Of a stretch of DNA of 64,000 nucleotides, positions 25,368 through 33,258 are shown piece by piece; the stretch's first letter is position 1; each line of letters opens with the position of its first letter. This stretch comes from an uncultured Draconibacterium sp. (GTDB lineage Bacteria > Bacteroidota > Bacteroidia > Bacteroidales > Prolixibacteraceae): the NCBI RefSeq assembly GCF_963677565.1, contig NZ_OY781981.1, positions 2,720,001 to 2,784,000 of the forward strand, written 5' to 3'. A program made the translations under genes and the position numbers. The notes beneath the pieces were generated by a model. That model was not told the origin of the DNA and did not search any database. It saw only the letters and a program-made list of their open reading frames with translations.

Positions 25368-25409
25368 CAATGAAAATTATTAGTAAACATTAAACAAAGA
25401 ATTGAAAAC

Positions 25410-26018
25410 ATGAAAAAATTAGCTACATTATTAGTACTTGCAATAACAATAACAACTGCAAGTTTTGCATCGAACGGAGAAGGCGATAAAACAACTTATA
25501 GTGTTGATACAAAAGCCAGCAAAGTATATTGGACCGGTAAAAAAGTTACAGGCGAGCATACCGGATATTTAAATCTTGCCGGAGGAGAAGTTTTTGTTGA
25601 AGGTAAAGAAGTTACAGGTGCTAACTTAAACCTGGATTTAACTTCGATTGAAGTAACCGACCTGGAAGGAGAGTGGAAAGATAAACTGGTAGGTCACCTT
25701 AAATCAGACGATTTCTTTTCGGCAGAAAAACACCCGGTAGCCAACTTTAAAATTACCTCATACAAGAATGATAAAGTTACCGGAGACCTAACCATCAAAG
25801 GAATTACAAACGAAGTATCGTTTCCTGCAGAGGTAAAAGTTAATGGAGATGCTTTAACTGCATCGGGTACCGCTTCTATCGATCGCACAAAATGGGATAT
25901 CAAATACGGATCAGGTAAATTTTTCAGCGACCTGGGCGACAATATGATCAAAGACGAATTTGAAATTAAATTCGAACTGAAAGCTACAGCCTCAGAAGGA
26001 ATGACTTCGAACAAGTAA
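25410..26018 (+). CDS. YceI family periplasmic protein
   Basis: This 202-residue protein has a signal peptide (cut near SFASNGE) and a YceI-like beta-barrel: VDTKASKVYWTGKKVTGEHTG at the start, KSDDFFSAEKHPVANFKITS, GDLTIKGITNEVSFPAEV and a final IDRTKWDIKYGSGKFF block. YceI proteins bind isoprenoid or amphiphilic lipids in the periplasm and often respond to stress. It has its own likely promoter and a terminator 115 bases downstream, so it may be expressed apart from the pirin gene. Confidence 0.93.
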   Translation: MKKLATLLVLAITITTASFASNGEGDKTTYSVDTKASKVYWTGKKVTGEHTGYLNLAGGEVFVEGKEVTGANLNLDLTSIEVTDLEGEWKDKLVGHLKSDDFFSAEKHPVANFKITSYKNDKVTGDLTIKGITNEVSFPAEVKVNGDALTASGTASIDRTKWDIKYGSGKFFSDLGDNMIKDEFEIKFELKATASEGMTSNK

Positions 26019-26131
26019 GAATATATAAAAGCCAGACGAAAACAATTTTTCAATTAAGGTTCAGAGAAGGGGAATAAGTGATATTTAGTGATGGAGAGAA
26101 CCTTTGCCGGTGTCTGAATTTGCTGAAAAGC

Positions 26132-26156
26132 AATACCGGGCACCGGTATTTTTTTA
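26132..26156 (+). terminator. Terminator after yceI
   Basis: AATACCGG (26132-26139) pairs with CCGGTATT (26143-26150) over a 3-base loop and runs into seven T's. It ends before the pirin start at 26213, so the pirin gene needs its own promoter or readthrough. Confidence 0.85.
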
Positions 26157-26212
26157 CCACAATTTGTGTTTTCCCTAATAAGCAGAGTAAGATAAAACAG
26201 AGAAAGAGCATT

Positions 26213-26935
26213 ATGAAAACAATTATATACAAAGCAGATTCAAGAGGATATGCCAACCACGGTTGGTTGGAAGCAAGACACAGTTTTAGTTTTGCGAATT
26301 ATTTTGACAGAGAGCGAATGAATTTTGGTGTGCTGCGCGTGCTAAACGATGATGCCATTGCCGGCGGACAAGGTTTTGGAACGCACCCACACGATAACAT
26401 GGAAATTATTACCATTCCGCTGGAGGGTGACCTGGAACACAAAGATAACATGGGTAACCAGGCTGTTATTCGCTCGGGCGATGTGCAGGTAATGAGTGCA
26501 GGAACAGGAGTGTACCACAGCGAGTTCAACCATCATCCGGATAAAACACTAAAACTTTTCCAGATTTGGTTGTTCCCAAACAAACAAAATGTGCAGCCGC
26601 GTTACGATCAGATATCGATTCGCGATGTGGAGGAAAAAAACAGATTGTACCAAGTGCTTTCGCCCGATCCCGATGATCAGGGAGTGTGGATACACCAGGA
26701 TGCCTGGTTTTTCCTGGGGAATTACGATGCTGGAAAAACGGATTCGTACAGCATTAAAAAAACAGGAAACGGTATTTATGTAATGGTAATAGAGGGAGAG
26801 GTGAACATTTCAGGTATTGAATTGTCGAAACGTGATGCCATAGGAATATGGGATGTTGAATCGATTGATATCAGCGCTTCAACCGATGCCCGGATTTTGT
26901 TGATGGATCTGCCTATGGAAATTCAAAAAGGATAA
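26213..26935 (+). CDS. Pirin family protein
   Basis: This 240-residue bicupin carries the pirin motif GWLEARHSFSFANY near the start and the metal site THPHDNMEIITIPLEGDLEH followed by GTGVYHSEFN. The two His of HPHDNME, the later YHSE His and its Glu are the expected iron ligands. Pirins are redox-sensing or quercetinase-like proteins. The ATG at 26213 is used, since a longer reading begins inside the terminator region and adds unconserved sequence. Nitroreductase follows after 18 bases, so the pair is probably co-transcribed. Confidence 0.92.
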   Translation: MKTIIYKADSRGYANHGWLEARHSFSFANYFDRERMNFGVLRVLNDDAIAGGQGFGTHPHDNMEIITIPLEGDLEHKDNMGNQAVIRSGDVQVMSAGTGVYHSEFNHHPDKTLKLFQIWLFPNKQNVQPRYDQISIRDVEEKNRLYQVLSPDPDDQGVWIHQDAWFFLGNYDAGKTDSYSIKKTGNGIYVMVIEGEVNISGIELSKRDAIGIWDVESIDISASTDARILLMDLPMEIQKG

Positions 26936-26953
26936 AACCAAAGATATAGTATT

Positions 26954-27517
26954 ATGGAAGTTATGACAAAGTATGAAATCCATCCTTTATTAGAAAAAAG
27001 ATGGAGTCCGCGGGCTTTTTCACCGGAGCCCATTGCAGAAGAAGATGTGAATGAGATTTTTACCGCTGCCTCGTGGGCTGCCAGTGCCATGAACGAGCAA
27101 CCCTGGCAATACGTTTATGCCATGCGCGGGACACCCGGCTTTGATGCGCTTTGGGATTGCCTGGCAACTGGTAATAAGCCCTGGACAAAACAGGCAGCCG
27201 TATTATTCGTTGCCATAAAGGCAGATACGTTTGCCGATAGTGGAAATCCAAATACATGGGCAATGCATGATGTGGGTATGGCTAATGCACAGTTGTTGCT
27301 TCAGGCAGCAAGTAAAGATATTTACGGACATCTGATGGCCGGTTTTGGCAGTAACAGGATTAAAGAAGTTTTGCAGTTGAGTGATAATGTAACACCCGTT
27401 TGTATGGGAGCACTCGGCTATTTGGGTGATGCTGACTCATTGGAGGAACCTTACCGTTCACGTGAAAAAGCACCGCGTACAAGAAAATCTTTAGAAGAAT
27501 TCGTGAGGAGAATATAA
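26954..27517 (+). CDS. Nitroreductase family protein
   Basis: This 187-residue flavoprotein of the nitroreductase family has the N-terminal FMN-binding RWSPRAFSPEPI, ASWAASAMNEQPWQ, and the later GMANAQLLLQAASKDIYGHLMAGF and CMGALGYLGD. It would reduce nitro compounds or quinones with NAD(P)H. The spacing to pirin is 18 bases and a terminator follows immediately. Together with YceI and pirin it looks like an oxidative or electrophile stress set; this is inferred from context. Confidence 0.9.
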   Translation: MEVMTKYEIHPLLEKRWSPRAFSPEPIAEEDVNEIFTAASWAASAMNEQPWQYVYAMRGTPGFDALWDCLATGNKPWTKQAAVLFVAIKADTFADSGNPNTWAMHDVGMANAQLLLQAASKDIYGHLMAGFGSNRIKEVLQLSDNVTPVCMGALGYLGDADSLEEPYRSREKAPRTRKSLEEFVRRI

Positions 27518-27542
27518 GTGAGAAAAGGTAGACCTTCACGAA

Positions 27543-27575
27543 AAATCCCGGCTTAACAAGCCGGGATTTATTTTT
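27543..27575 (+). terminator. Terminator after nitroreductase
   Basis: AAATCCCGGCT (27543-27553) pairs perfectly with AGCCGGGATTT (27559-27569) over a 5-base loop, followed by T-rich sequence. It also faces the convergent DUF1080 gene. Confidence 0.92.
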
Positions 27576-27586
27576 GCTCTTTTTTA

Positions 27587-27629
27587 GCAGTGTCCTTTTA
27601 AAACGATCTTCAAGATCTTGAGATACACT
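27587..27629 (-). pseudogene. Truncated tail copy of the 54-residue protein gene
   Basis: Read on the minus strand from about 27628, one frame gives RVYLKILKIVLKGHC and then a stop. This matches the last residues of the 54-residue protein at 28516-28680 (RLNLKIMKIVVKGHS) at about 11 of 15 positions. At the DNA level, 27590-27625 and 28522-28555 share the GTGTCCTTTT and AACGAT blocks. No start codon or N-terminal part exists here, so it is a 3' remnant lying directly after the stop of the DUF1080 gene. Confidence 0.6.
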
Positions 27630-28367
27630 CTATAATTTTCTGATTTTAATGTTTCGAAACCAAACGGTATAACCATGATCCTGCAAACCGATGAACCCTT
27701 CTTTTGAGATTCCTTCCTGAAAACCTTCAAAGTTTTTGAATTTGCTGTTTTCCACCAATTGGTCCCACTCATCGCTCCAGTGGCTGTACGAAACTACTTC
27801 TGTTCCGTTCATCGAAACAGTAACCTGCCCGTCTTTAACTTTAATTACGCAGGTATTCCACTCGCCTGCGGGATTTACGGTTGAAGGATCGGCGGCAATC
27901 ATATCGTACAACGAACCGGCCAGGTGGCTATCGATTTTATTGTCGGTTGCGTCTTTATTGTCAAGCACCTGAATCTCCGGAGCTGCATAATAAATCGGTT
28001 TTCCGTCTACCTCTCTTACATTATAGAAAATTCCGGAGTTGGCCATTTTACCGGCTTTCCAGTCGATAGAGAATTCAAAATCCTTGAACTTCTCTTTGTG
28101 GAAAATAACATCGCCATTGGCTCCCTGCCCCGGCTCTTTACCTTCTCCGGCAAACACTTTCATAGCGTTATCTTCTATTTCCCAGTTGGCAGGCATGGCA
28201 GTTCCATTGTACTGACGCCAGCCGTCGAAATTTTTGCCGTTAAACAGAAGTACCCAGCCCTCTTTCTTCTCTTTTGAGGTCAGTTTGTTTGCTTTTTTCG
28301 AAAACGCAGGATTGGCAATTAACAAAACTGCCATCACAGCGAAAATGTAAAAAATACTTTTTCTCAT
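27630..28367 (-). CDS. DUF1080 (3-keto-glycoside hydrolase-like) secreted protein
   Basis: This 245-residue protein has a signal peptide (cut near NPAFSKK) and a concanavalin-like DUF1080 domain: WVLLFNGKNFDGWRQYNG, WEIEDNAMKVF, FSIDWKAGKMANSGIFYNV, IQVLDN and the final GFIGLQDHGYTVWFRNIKIRKL. Characterised members cleave 3-keto-glycosides made by sugar 3-dehydrogenases. The gene stands between the intact small gene and a broken copy of that gene's tail, which suggests insertion or duplication. No glucoside 3-dehydrogenase is nearby. Confidence 0.9.
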   Translation of the reverse strand: MRKSIFYIFAVMAVLLIANPAFSKKANKLTSKEKKEGWVLLFNGKNFDGWRQYNGTAMPANWEIEDNAMKVFAGEGKEPGQGANGDVIFHKEKFKDFEFSIDWKAGKMANSGIFYNVREVDGKPIYYAAPEIQVLDNKDATDNKIDSHLAGSLYDMIAADPSTVNPAGEWNTCVIKVKDGQVTVSMNGTEVVSYSHWSDEWDQLVENSKFKNFEGFQEGISKEGFIGLQDHGYTVWFRNIKIRKL

Positions 28368-28471
28368 GATAAATAATTGAAATTACGGTTTAATTGATAT
28401 GCCATAAAGATAGCAAAAACAATTACGGCCTGCGAAGAAGAGCAGGTGTTTCTAAGAATAAATATTTTTAT

Positions 28472-28479
28472 CAAAAATA
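28472..28479 (-). promoter_or_regulatory. Candidate -7 box of the DUF1080 gene
   Basis: TATTTTTG on the minus strand, 105 bases before the DUF1080 start and just after the stop of the 54-residue gene. No -33 box is seen, so this is weak. Confidence 0.3.
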
Positions 28480-28515
28480 ACTTTGGGAGTTATAGCCGGG
28501 TAGCGTCGCCGAAAA

Positions 28516-28680
28516 TCACGAGTGTCCTTTTACAACGATTTTCATAATTTTCAGATTAAGCCTGAAAAAGTTATAAAGCTGAACCGGGAAGAATGTTCTC
28601 CAGAATCGTGTCCAGCGCGTTGGAAACGGCGGGTAAAATTCATCTTTATAAGCTGTGTTTACTCTATTTTGTTTTTCCAT
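28516..28680 (-). CDS. Small aromatic-rich protein (54 residues)
   Basis: An ORF below usual length cut-offs. It encodes 54 residues with an acidic/basic N-terminus, an aromatic-rich centre (FYPPFPTRWTRFWRTFFPVQ) and a hydrophobic basic tail ending KIVVKGHS. The composition is far from random, and the tail is repeated as a remnant at 27587-27629, which argues that it is a real gene. It lies 146 bases downstream of the SQR-like gene on the same strand, so it may be a small membrane-surface partner of that flavoprotein. I cannot name a family. The start is the only ATG in frame before the aromatic part. Confidence 0.7.
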   Translation of the reverse strand: MEKQNRVNTAYKDEFYPPFPTRWTRFWRTFFPVQLYNFFRLNLKIMKIVVKGHS

Positions 28681-28826
28681 TTCTTTTAAGTTTCAAGTTA
28701 TAAGTCGCAAGTTACAAGCCGTGAGCTATCAATTGCGAGTCTATTTTATATTTCTACAATTTAACAGTTTAACAATTTGTCAGAATCTATTCAATCCTTC
28801 AATTCTTCAGTCCCTCAATCATTAAG

Positions 28827-30281
28827 CTATTCCGGCAACAACCACCAAAACGGATAACCTTTGGCTTTGTGCAAAAACATGTAGTGCAGGAATAGTTTTA
28901 TCCAGTGGCCTGCTGTACCAATCTCACCAACTGTTGAGTTAATGTTGCGTCCCCATTCCGGGTATTTCTCCCAGTCGGGAACTACCGGCGAAACAGTCAT
29001 TGTAGCGCCTAGTCCTTTGGTCATACTGTAACCTGCCGAAACGATACAGGCAGCTCCCATGCGTCCCATGTTGGCGGTGTGTTTATGCTCAAACGTTCCT
29101 TTCTTAATTCCTTCAGAAATATTTTGTGCCACAATTTTACCAATAACTCCCGATGGCATTCCGGTGCGTGGTGGTGCCGGGAAAATAGCCCGTCCGCTTG
29201 GGCTTTTCATAGGTTTCGAAATAGAGTGGGGAGGTGCAAACGCAATTCCCGTTGCATACATATTCGTATAGGCCGGACTCTGATACGTTTGTGGCCAGTC
29301 CTTAATGCTCCATTCATCAAATGGTTTTGGATTGTAGTCGGCATCCACTTTCATAAAACCGTTGGGTGCAAATACTGTCGCGGTAATGTCTTCACCCTGC
29401 TTGTCGAAAGCTTTAAACGGTTGTCCCGAGAAACCGGGGATGAGCATGGCAAAATCAAACTCAATGGTTTTCTCGTCACCGTCTAATGTTTCGTAATATG
29501 CCTTTCCAGGATCTACTTTATAAACTCCGGCTCGTTTTATCCATTTAATATTATTCTCGGCAAACACCGATTCGGTAAACACTTTGGTAGAGGTTACATA
29601 ACCCCCGCGTTTTACAAAAGCGCCACCCATTCCAAAATCGCCCACCTCGTATTCGTTCGATATCCAGGTAATTTCAGCCAGGTGTAGCAGTTTGCGGCGT
29701 TTTAGTTCGAAAGCAATATTAAGTGCGTACTCAAAAGCCGCTCCCTGGCAAGTGGCCATCGGGTGACCGGTGCCAATGAGGAAACGCTGCTTTTCTCCCT
29801 TCTTCATTTTCTCAATGCTTTTCTCCAGCTCTTCCCAGGCGTGGGCAGCATGATCGTATGAACATACGGAAACCGTGTTTTTGCCCGGCCCCAAACCTTC
29901 TGTACCACCAAAATTAAGTTTTGGACCAGTGGCATTTACAAGGTAATCGTACTCCACTTTACCGGTTTCGCCGCGTTTATCTTCCGATGTATATTCAATA
30001 TCTACAAACGGCATTTCCGACGAGGTGTCACCCTCGGGATGAATGGCTGTTGCCTTGGCTTGGTGAAACTCGATGCCCCAGCGTTTATACACTTTTTGTA
30101 GTTTAAAACGAACCTGGTCGACACTCATTCGGCCAACGCCTACCCAAATATTCGATGGTATCCATTGGTAATACTGGCTTGGAGATACAACAATAACGTC
30201 GTGTTTTTTACCCAATTGTTTTTTTAGAAATGCTGCTGCGGTATGTCCGGAAATTCCCGCACCCAGAACGACTACTTTCAT
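28827..30281 (-). CDS. Sulfide:quinone oxidoreductase-like flavoprotein
   Basis: This 484-residue FAD protein has VVVLGAGISGHTAAAFL at the N-terminus, the second nucleotide region YLVNATGPKLNF and a late ATGIAFAPP. Three cysteines fall where SQR needs them: C140 in SVCSYDHA, C178 in ATCQGAAFEY and C412 in AACIVSAG. The end is amphipathic and aromatic (WIKLFLHYMFLHKAKGYPFWWLLPE), fitting monotopic membrane attachment. It would oxidise sulfide or a related thiol and reduce the quinone pool. The sequence is long for SQR and sulfide use is not proven. The 54-residue gene follows. Confidence 0.82.
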   Translation of the reverse strand: MKVVVLGAGISGHTAAAFLKKQLGKKHDVIVVSPSQYYQWIPSNIWVGVGRMSVDQVRFKLQKVYKRWGIEFHQAKATAIHPEGDTSSEMPFVDIEYTSEDKRGETGKVEYDYLVNATGPKLNFGGTEGLGPGKNTVSVCSYDHAAHAWEELEKSIEKMKKGEKQRFLIGTGHPMATCQGAAFEYALNIAFELKRRKLLHLAEITWISNEYEVGDFGMGGAFVKRGGYVTSTKVFTESVFAENNIKWIKRAGVYKVDPGKAYYETLDGDEKTIEFDFAMLIPGFSGQPFKAFDKQGEDITATVFAPNGFMKVDADYNPKPFDEWSIKDWPQTYQSPAYTNMYATGIAFAPPHSISKPMKSPSGRAIFPAPPRTGMPSGVIGKIVAQNISEGIKKGTFEHKHTANMGRMGAACIVSAGYSMTKGLGATMTVSPVVPDWEKYPEWGRNINSTVGEIGTAGHWIKLFLHYMFLHKAKGYPFWWLLPE

Positions 30282-30397
30282 AAGGTCAGATTTTTTTTGT
30301 TTTGCTATTTAAACAAAATTTTATCTATGAAAGTTTCATGAAATTGCCGTGTAATTTTGTGTTATTAAGCAGTTTGTGTGATTGTAGTTACATCGAA

Positions 30398-31003
30398 TTA
30401 TGAAACAGGTGGTAAACATTTGGTCTCTTTAAGCTTGCAAACTACGTGATGTTTGTTTTCGCTGTAAATGCACAAAAGTCCTGAATTCTTAATCTTTTCA
30501 ATGGTTTTGGTGCGTGGCTGATGCCCGTCTTCAATAACAATTATTCCGTGATACATAACAATGCGTGCCAGTTCGCGAATCAGTTCGGTGGGGTGTTCAA
30601 TCATATGAAACATGTCGAGGGCGTAAACCACATCGGCAATGCGGTTAGGTATGGCGCACGAATAACCGTCGGCCAGAATGGCTTCTACGTTGGAGAGTGC
30701 ATGCTTTTCAATTTTCCGGTTTACATTGCTAATGGCCATGGGATGAATGTCGACGGCGAAAACCCTTCCGTTGGAACCAACCGTTTCCGAAGCATTCTTT
30801 ATGTAACGTGCCGGTCCGCAGCCGTAGTCAACTACAATCTGACCCTCTTTTATTGGCAGGCGGCTAAAATTGCGCTCCGACTGCCCGGCGAACAGATCGC
30901 TGAGCTTCATCAGAAAAGTCATCATTTTAAAAAACAGGTTTGGAATATTTTCGCGGCCATTGCCGGTAATTCTATTGCTGATGGTGGTGTGTGTAGTTTC
31001 CAT
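30398..31003 (-). CDS. Class I SAM-dependent methyltransferase
   Basis: This 201-residue protein has motif I VVDYGCGPARYIKNA, an acidic end of strand two in VFAVDIHPMAI, LADGYSCAIPNRIADVVYALDMFHMIEHP and IVIEDGH, all as in Methyltransf_11/25-type enzymes. The substrate is not predictable. The ATG at 31003 is chosen because the longer reading to 31198 runs into repeat copy C. It lies 116 bases upstream of the SQR-like gene on the same strand and may share its expression. Confidence 0.87.
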   Translation of the reverse strand: METTHTTISNRITGNGRENIPNLFFKMMTFLMKLSDLFAGQSERNFSRLPIKEGQIVVDYGCGPARYIKNASETVGSNGRVFAVDIHPMAISNVNRKIEKHALSNVEAILADGYSCAIPNRIADVVYALDMFHMIEHPTELIRELARIVMYHGIIVIEDGHQPRTKTIEKIKNSGLLCIYSENKHHVVCKLKETKCLPPVS

Positions 31004-31461
31004 TTCTTGTTTTGTTAATTGTTTTTGGCTGAAACAAAGGTAGATAAGTCTGTGGAAAAGAAATTGTTTTTTTGCTGAACGGGGGAGTTTTATCGGTGAA
31101 CGGGTAGTGTGGAGCTGTTTTTTTTCGGTGAGATTGCTTGTCCGCCAGCCGGCGTATCGCAATGACACTGTGCTGCAGTAAAATAGGGCAGCAGACAATG
31201 AACTAATTCATTCAGGCACAATTGTCAGTTGTTCGCCGCCTTACACACATAATAAATGTGTCATTGCGATACCGATGAGTGAAACGAATCGGGAGAGGTA
31301 ACCTTCTTTTCGAAAAGGAGGATGAGCAATGAGAGGAAGAAATATACAATCTGTCAGATTTTGCTTTTTAAACATAGGATAACTACATTTATTTCACTAA
31401 AATTTAAACCGTTGAATGCGCACCCTGAAATGGTTAGAATTCCCACGATTAACAGTAAAAA
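31004..31461. other. 458-base non-coding region between divergent genes
   Basis: It contains repeat copy C (31133-31270), then a stretch with CGATGAGTGAAACGAATCGG and AGGTAACCTTCTTTTCG reminiscent of the GTCATTTCGA-type repeats. The last 120 bases before lspA are AT-rich and may hold its promoter, though no convincing box was found. Confidence 0.5.
31133..31270. repeat. Dispersed palindromic repeat, copy C
   Basis: The outer arms ATCGCAATGACAC (31156-31168) and GTGTCATTGCGAT (31258-31270) are perfect 13-base complements. They enclose a 50-base unit (31189-31238) aligned with copies A and B, including the shared central GGCAC and flanking TTCATTC (GTTC in B). Confidence 0.8.
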
Positions 31462-31992
31462 ATGAAAAAGACAATAATTAAGTATTTGATTCTGATATCG
31501 TTTATGATATCAGGATGTTCAGCCGATCTAAAAACCAAAGAGATTGCCAAAACTAACCTGAAAGAGCATTCGACAGTTTTAATTGAAAATGCCTTCGACC
31601 TTCGTTATGTCGAGAATCATTCAGTTGCTTTTGGCTTCCTGGGATCAATTAAAAAAAGTATCAGGCTGCCGTTAATTTTCCTGTTAACTATTTCTGCATC
31701 AATGTTTGCATTTGTAATGATCTGGAAAATGAAGAATAAGCAATTCAGATTATTGCTGCCTTTTTTTATACTGATTGGCGGGGCTTATGGAAATATTTTA
31801 GATAGGATCTTTAATGGCTTTGTAACCGACTTTTTTCATGTACACTACTTTTATGAATATAATTTTCCGGTTTTTAATGTAGCCGATATATTGGTAAACA
31901 TTGCCGTTTTTCTGATAATTATTCAGTGGAAAGATTTTAAACCAATCTTCGAGAATATGCTGGGTGAAAACCCAGAACCATTGATCAAGTAA
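31462..31992 (+). CDS. lspA: Signal peptidase II (lipoprotein signal peptidase), divergent
   Basis: This 176-residue inner-membrane aspartyl protease has the LspA boxes: DLKTK (D22, K26, as DxxxK), RYVENHSVAFGFL, GGAYGNILDRI, VTDFFHVHY (catalytic D123) and FPVFNVADI (catalytic D142). Four membrane helices are visible. It cleaves lipoprotein signal peptides before the lipid-modified Cys. Oddly, the first helix ends in ISGC three residues before D22 and itself looks like a lipobox. It is not beside ileS and may be an extra copy; an NTF2-like gene follows after 15 bases. Confidence 0.85.
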   Translation: MKKTIIKYLILISFMISGCSADLKTKEIAKTNLKEHSTVLIENAFDLRYVENHSVAFGFLGSIKKSIRLPLIFLLTISASMFAFVMIWKMKNKQFRLLLPFFILIGGAYGNILDRIFNGFVTDFFHVHYFYEYNFPVFNVADILVNIAVFLIIIQWKDFKPIFENMLGENPEPLIK

Positions 31993-32007
31993 ACACACTA
32001 ATTGAGT

Positions 32008-32367
32008 ATGCGACCAAAACAATTAATTGAAGAATGGGTAAAAGTTTTTAATGAAGGAAATGCCGAAAGAATCGCAAACTTTTATCATGCCGACGCTACA
32101 AATCACCAGGTGGCCAACGAGCCTGTTGTTGGAAAAGCGGCGATTCGCGAAATGTTTGAAAACGAATTTAGCCAGGCTGAAATGACCTGTATCGTCGAAA
32201 ATATTTTTGAGGATAACAATTGGGGAATACTCGAATGGAAAGATCCGAATGGATTAAGAGGTTGTGGTTTTTTTCAGATTACCGATGGAAAAATAAAATT
32301 TCAACGTGGCTACTGGGATAAACTGTCGTTTCTGCGCTTTAATCCCCTTCCCATCCCGCACGAGTAG
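32008..32367 (+). CDS. NTF2-like (SnoaL-type) cytoplasmic protein
   Basis: This 119-residue protein has the SnoaL/NTF2 cone fold pattern: an N-terminal helix IEEWVKVFNEGNAERIANFYHADATNHQV, GKAAIREMFENEFSQAEM, WGILEWKDPNGLRGCGFFQITDGKI and a final GYWDKLSFLR strand. Members are small isomerase-like enzymes or binding proteins; the ligand is unknown. The ATG at 32008 is preferred to a TTG two codons earlier. It starts 15 bases after lspA and is probably on the same transcript. Confidence 0.85.
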   Translation: MRPKQLIEEWVKVFNEGNAERIANFYHADATNHQVANEPVVGKAAIREMFENEFSQAEMTCIVENIFEDNNWGILEWKDPNGLRGCGFFQITDGKIKFQRGYWDKLSFLRFNPLPIPHE

Positions 32368-32515
32368 ATTTTAAAGTTTGATTGCGACCGGTGTATTATG
32401 AAACTTTGGAATTAAATTTATACTACCGTAACCCGACTAGGTAAATAGTGATACCAATCCTTTTACATAAATCGAAAAAGCGTTATTACAATTCAAACAC
32501 TAAAAACAATTAACC

Positions 32516-33103
32516 ATGAAAGTAAATCTTTTGATTCTTATTTCATTGCTGGTGCTCAGTGGTTGCAGCAAATCTGATTGGCATGAGGACTACGAAGTGT
32601 TAAAGCTGCGGTACAATGGAAAATATGAACTGCTGTCGTCTTATTCCGACGAAGCTGTCGACCTGAATATGGATGGTGTTTATTCCACCTATCTGCCTGC
32701 GGAAAACCCGGAGATAGAAAGAGCTGCATTAATAATAAAAATCATTCCGGATGATAGAACAACAGAATCCGGCAAACACATATTTGATGAAATGTGGCCG
32801 GATGCACACGTTGTGCATAGAGGTGAAGAGGTAAGCGATACAGCACGTCATCAGGATTCTTATTTTATCATGTATGCCATGAAACTGCATGGGTGCAGAT
32901 GTCAGTTTGTAGATAATAACGCTACTATCCTGTTGGATGAACCATACCTTGAGGAGTCAAGCGCATTAATCAGTTTCGATTCAATTGATGTGGATGAAAA
33001 TGGTATTATAACACTGGTTACCCGGCGTAAGCTTTATACCAATGATGGATGGGTTGAAACACAAATTACCTCGAAATACAAACGCTATACAACTCATACA
33101 TAA
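32516..33103 (+). CDS. Hypothetical lipoprotein
   Basis: This 195-residue lipoprotein has signal LLVLSGC (Cys17). The mature part shows a beta-rich pattern (YEVLKLRYNGKYELLSSYSDEAVDLNMDGVYSTYL), typical of small Bacteroidota lipoproteins with a DLNxDG motif, and one CRC pair. No function is apparent. It is alone on its strand, and a bidirectional terminator separates it from the TonB-like gene. Confidence 0.75.
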   Translation: MKVNLLILISLLVLSGCSKSDWHEDYEVLKLRYNGKYELLSSYSDEAVDLNMDGVYSTYLPAENPEIERAALIIKIIPDDRTTESGKHIFDEMWPDAHVVHRGEEVSDTARHQDSYFIMYAMKLHGCRCQFVDNNATILLDEPYLEESSALISFDSIDVDENGIITLVTRRKLYTNDGWVETQITSKYKRYTTHT

Positions 33104-33201
33104 ATCCGGCCTTAGTAATCCGAAGTTTTGAAAAAAAATTCATTGCTGAGGCGAATGGTTTACTCAATAACGGACACTTATACAAATTGAAATTAACAGC
33201 G

Positions 33202-33238
33202 AAAGGCCGTCCGAAAATATTCCGAAACGGCCTTTGTA
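33202..33238. terminator. Bidirectional terminator
   Basis: AAAGGCCGT (33202-33210) pairs perfectly with ACGGCCTTT (33227-33235), with a 16-base loop, between convergent genes. Confidence 0.8.
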
Positions 33239-33258
33239 AAACCTCATGTTGTGATTTA

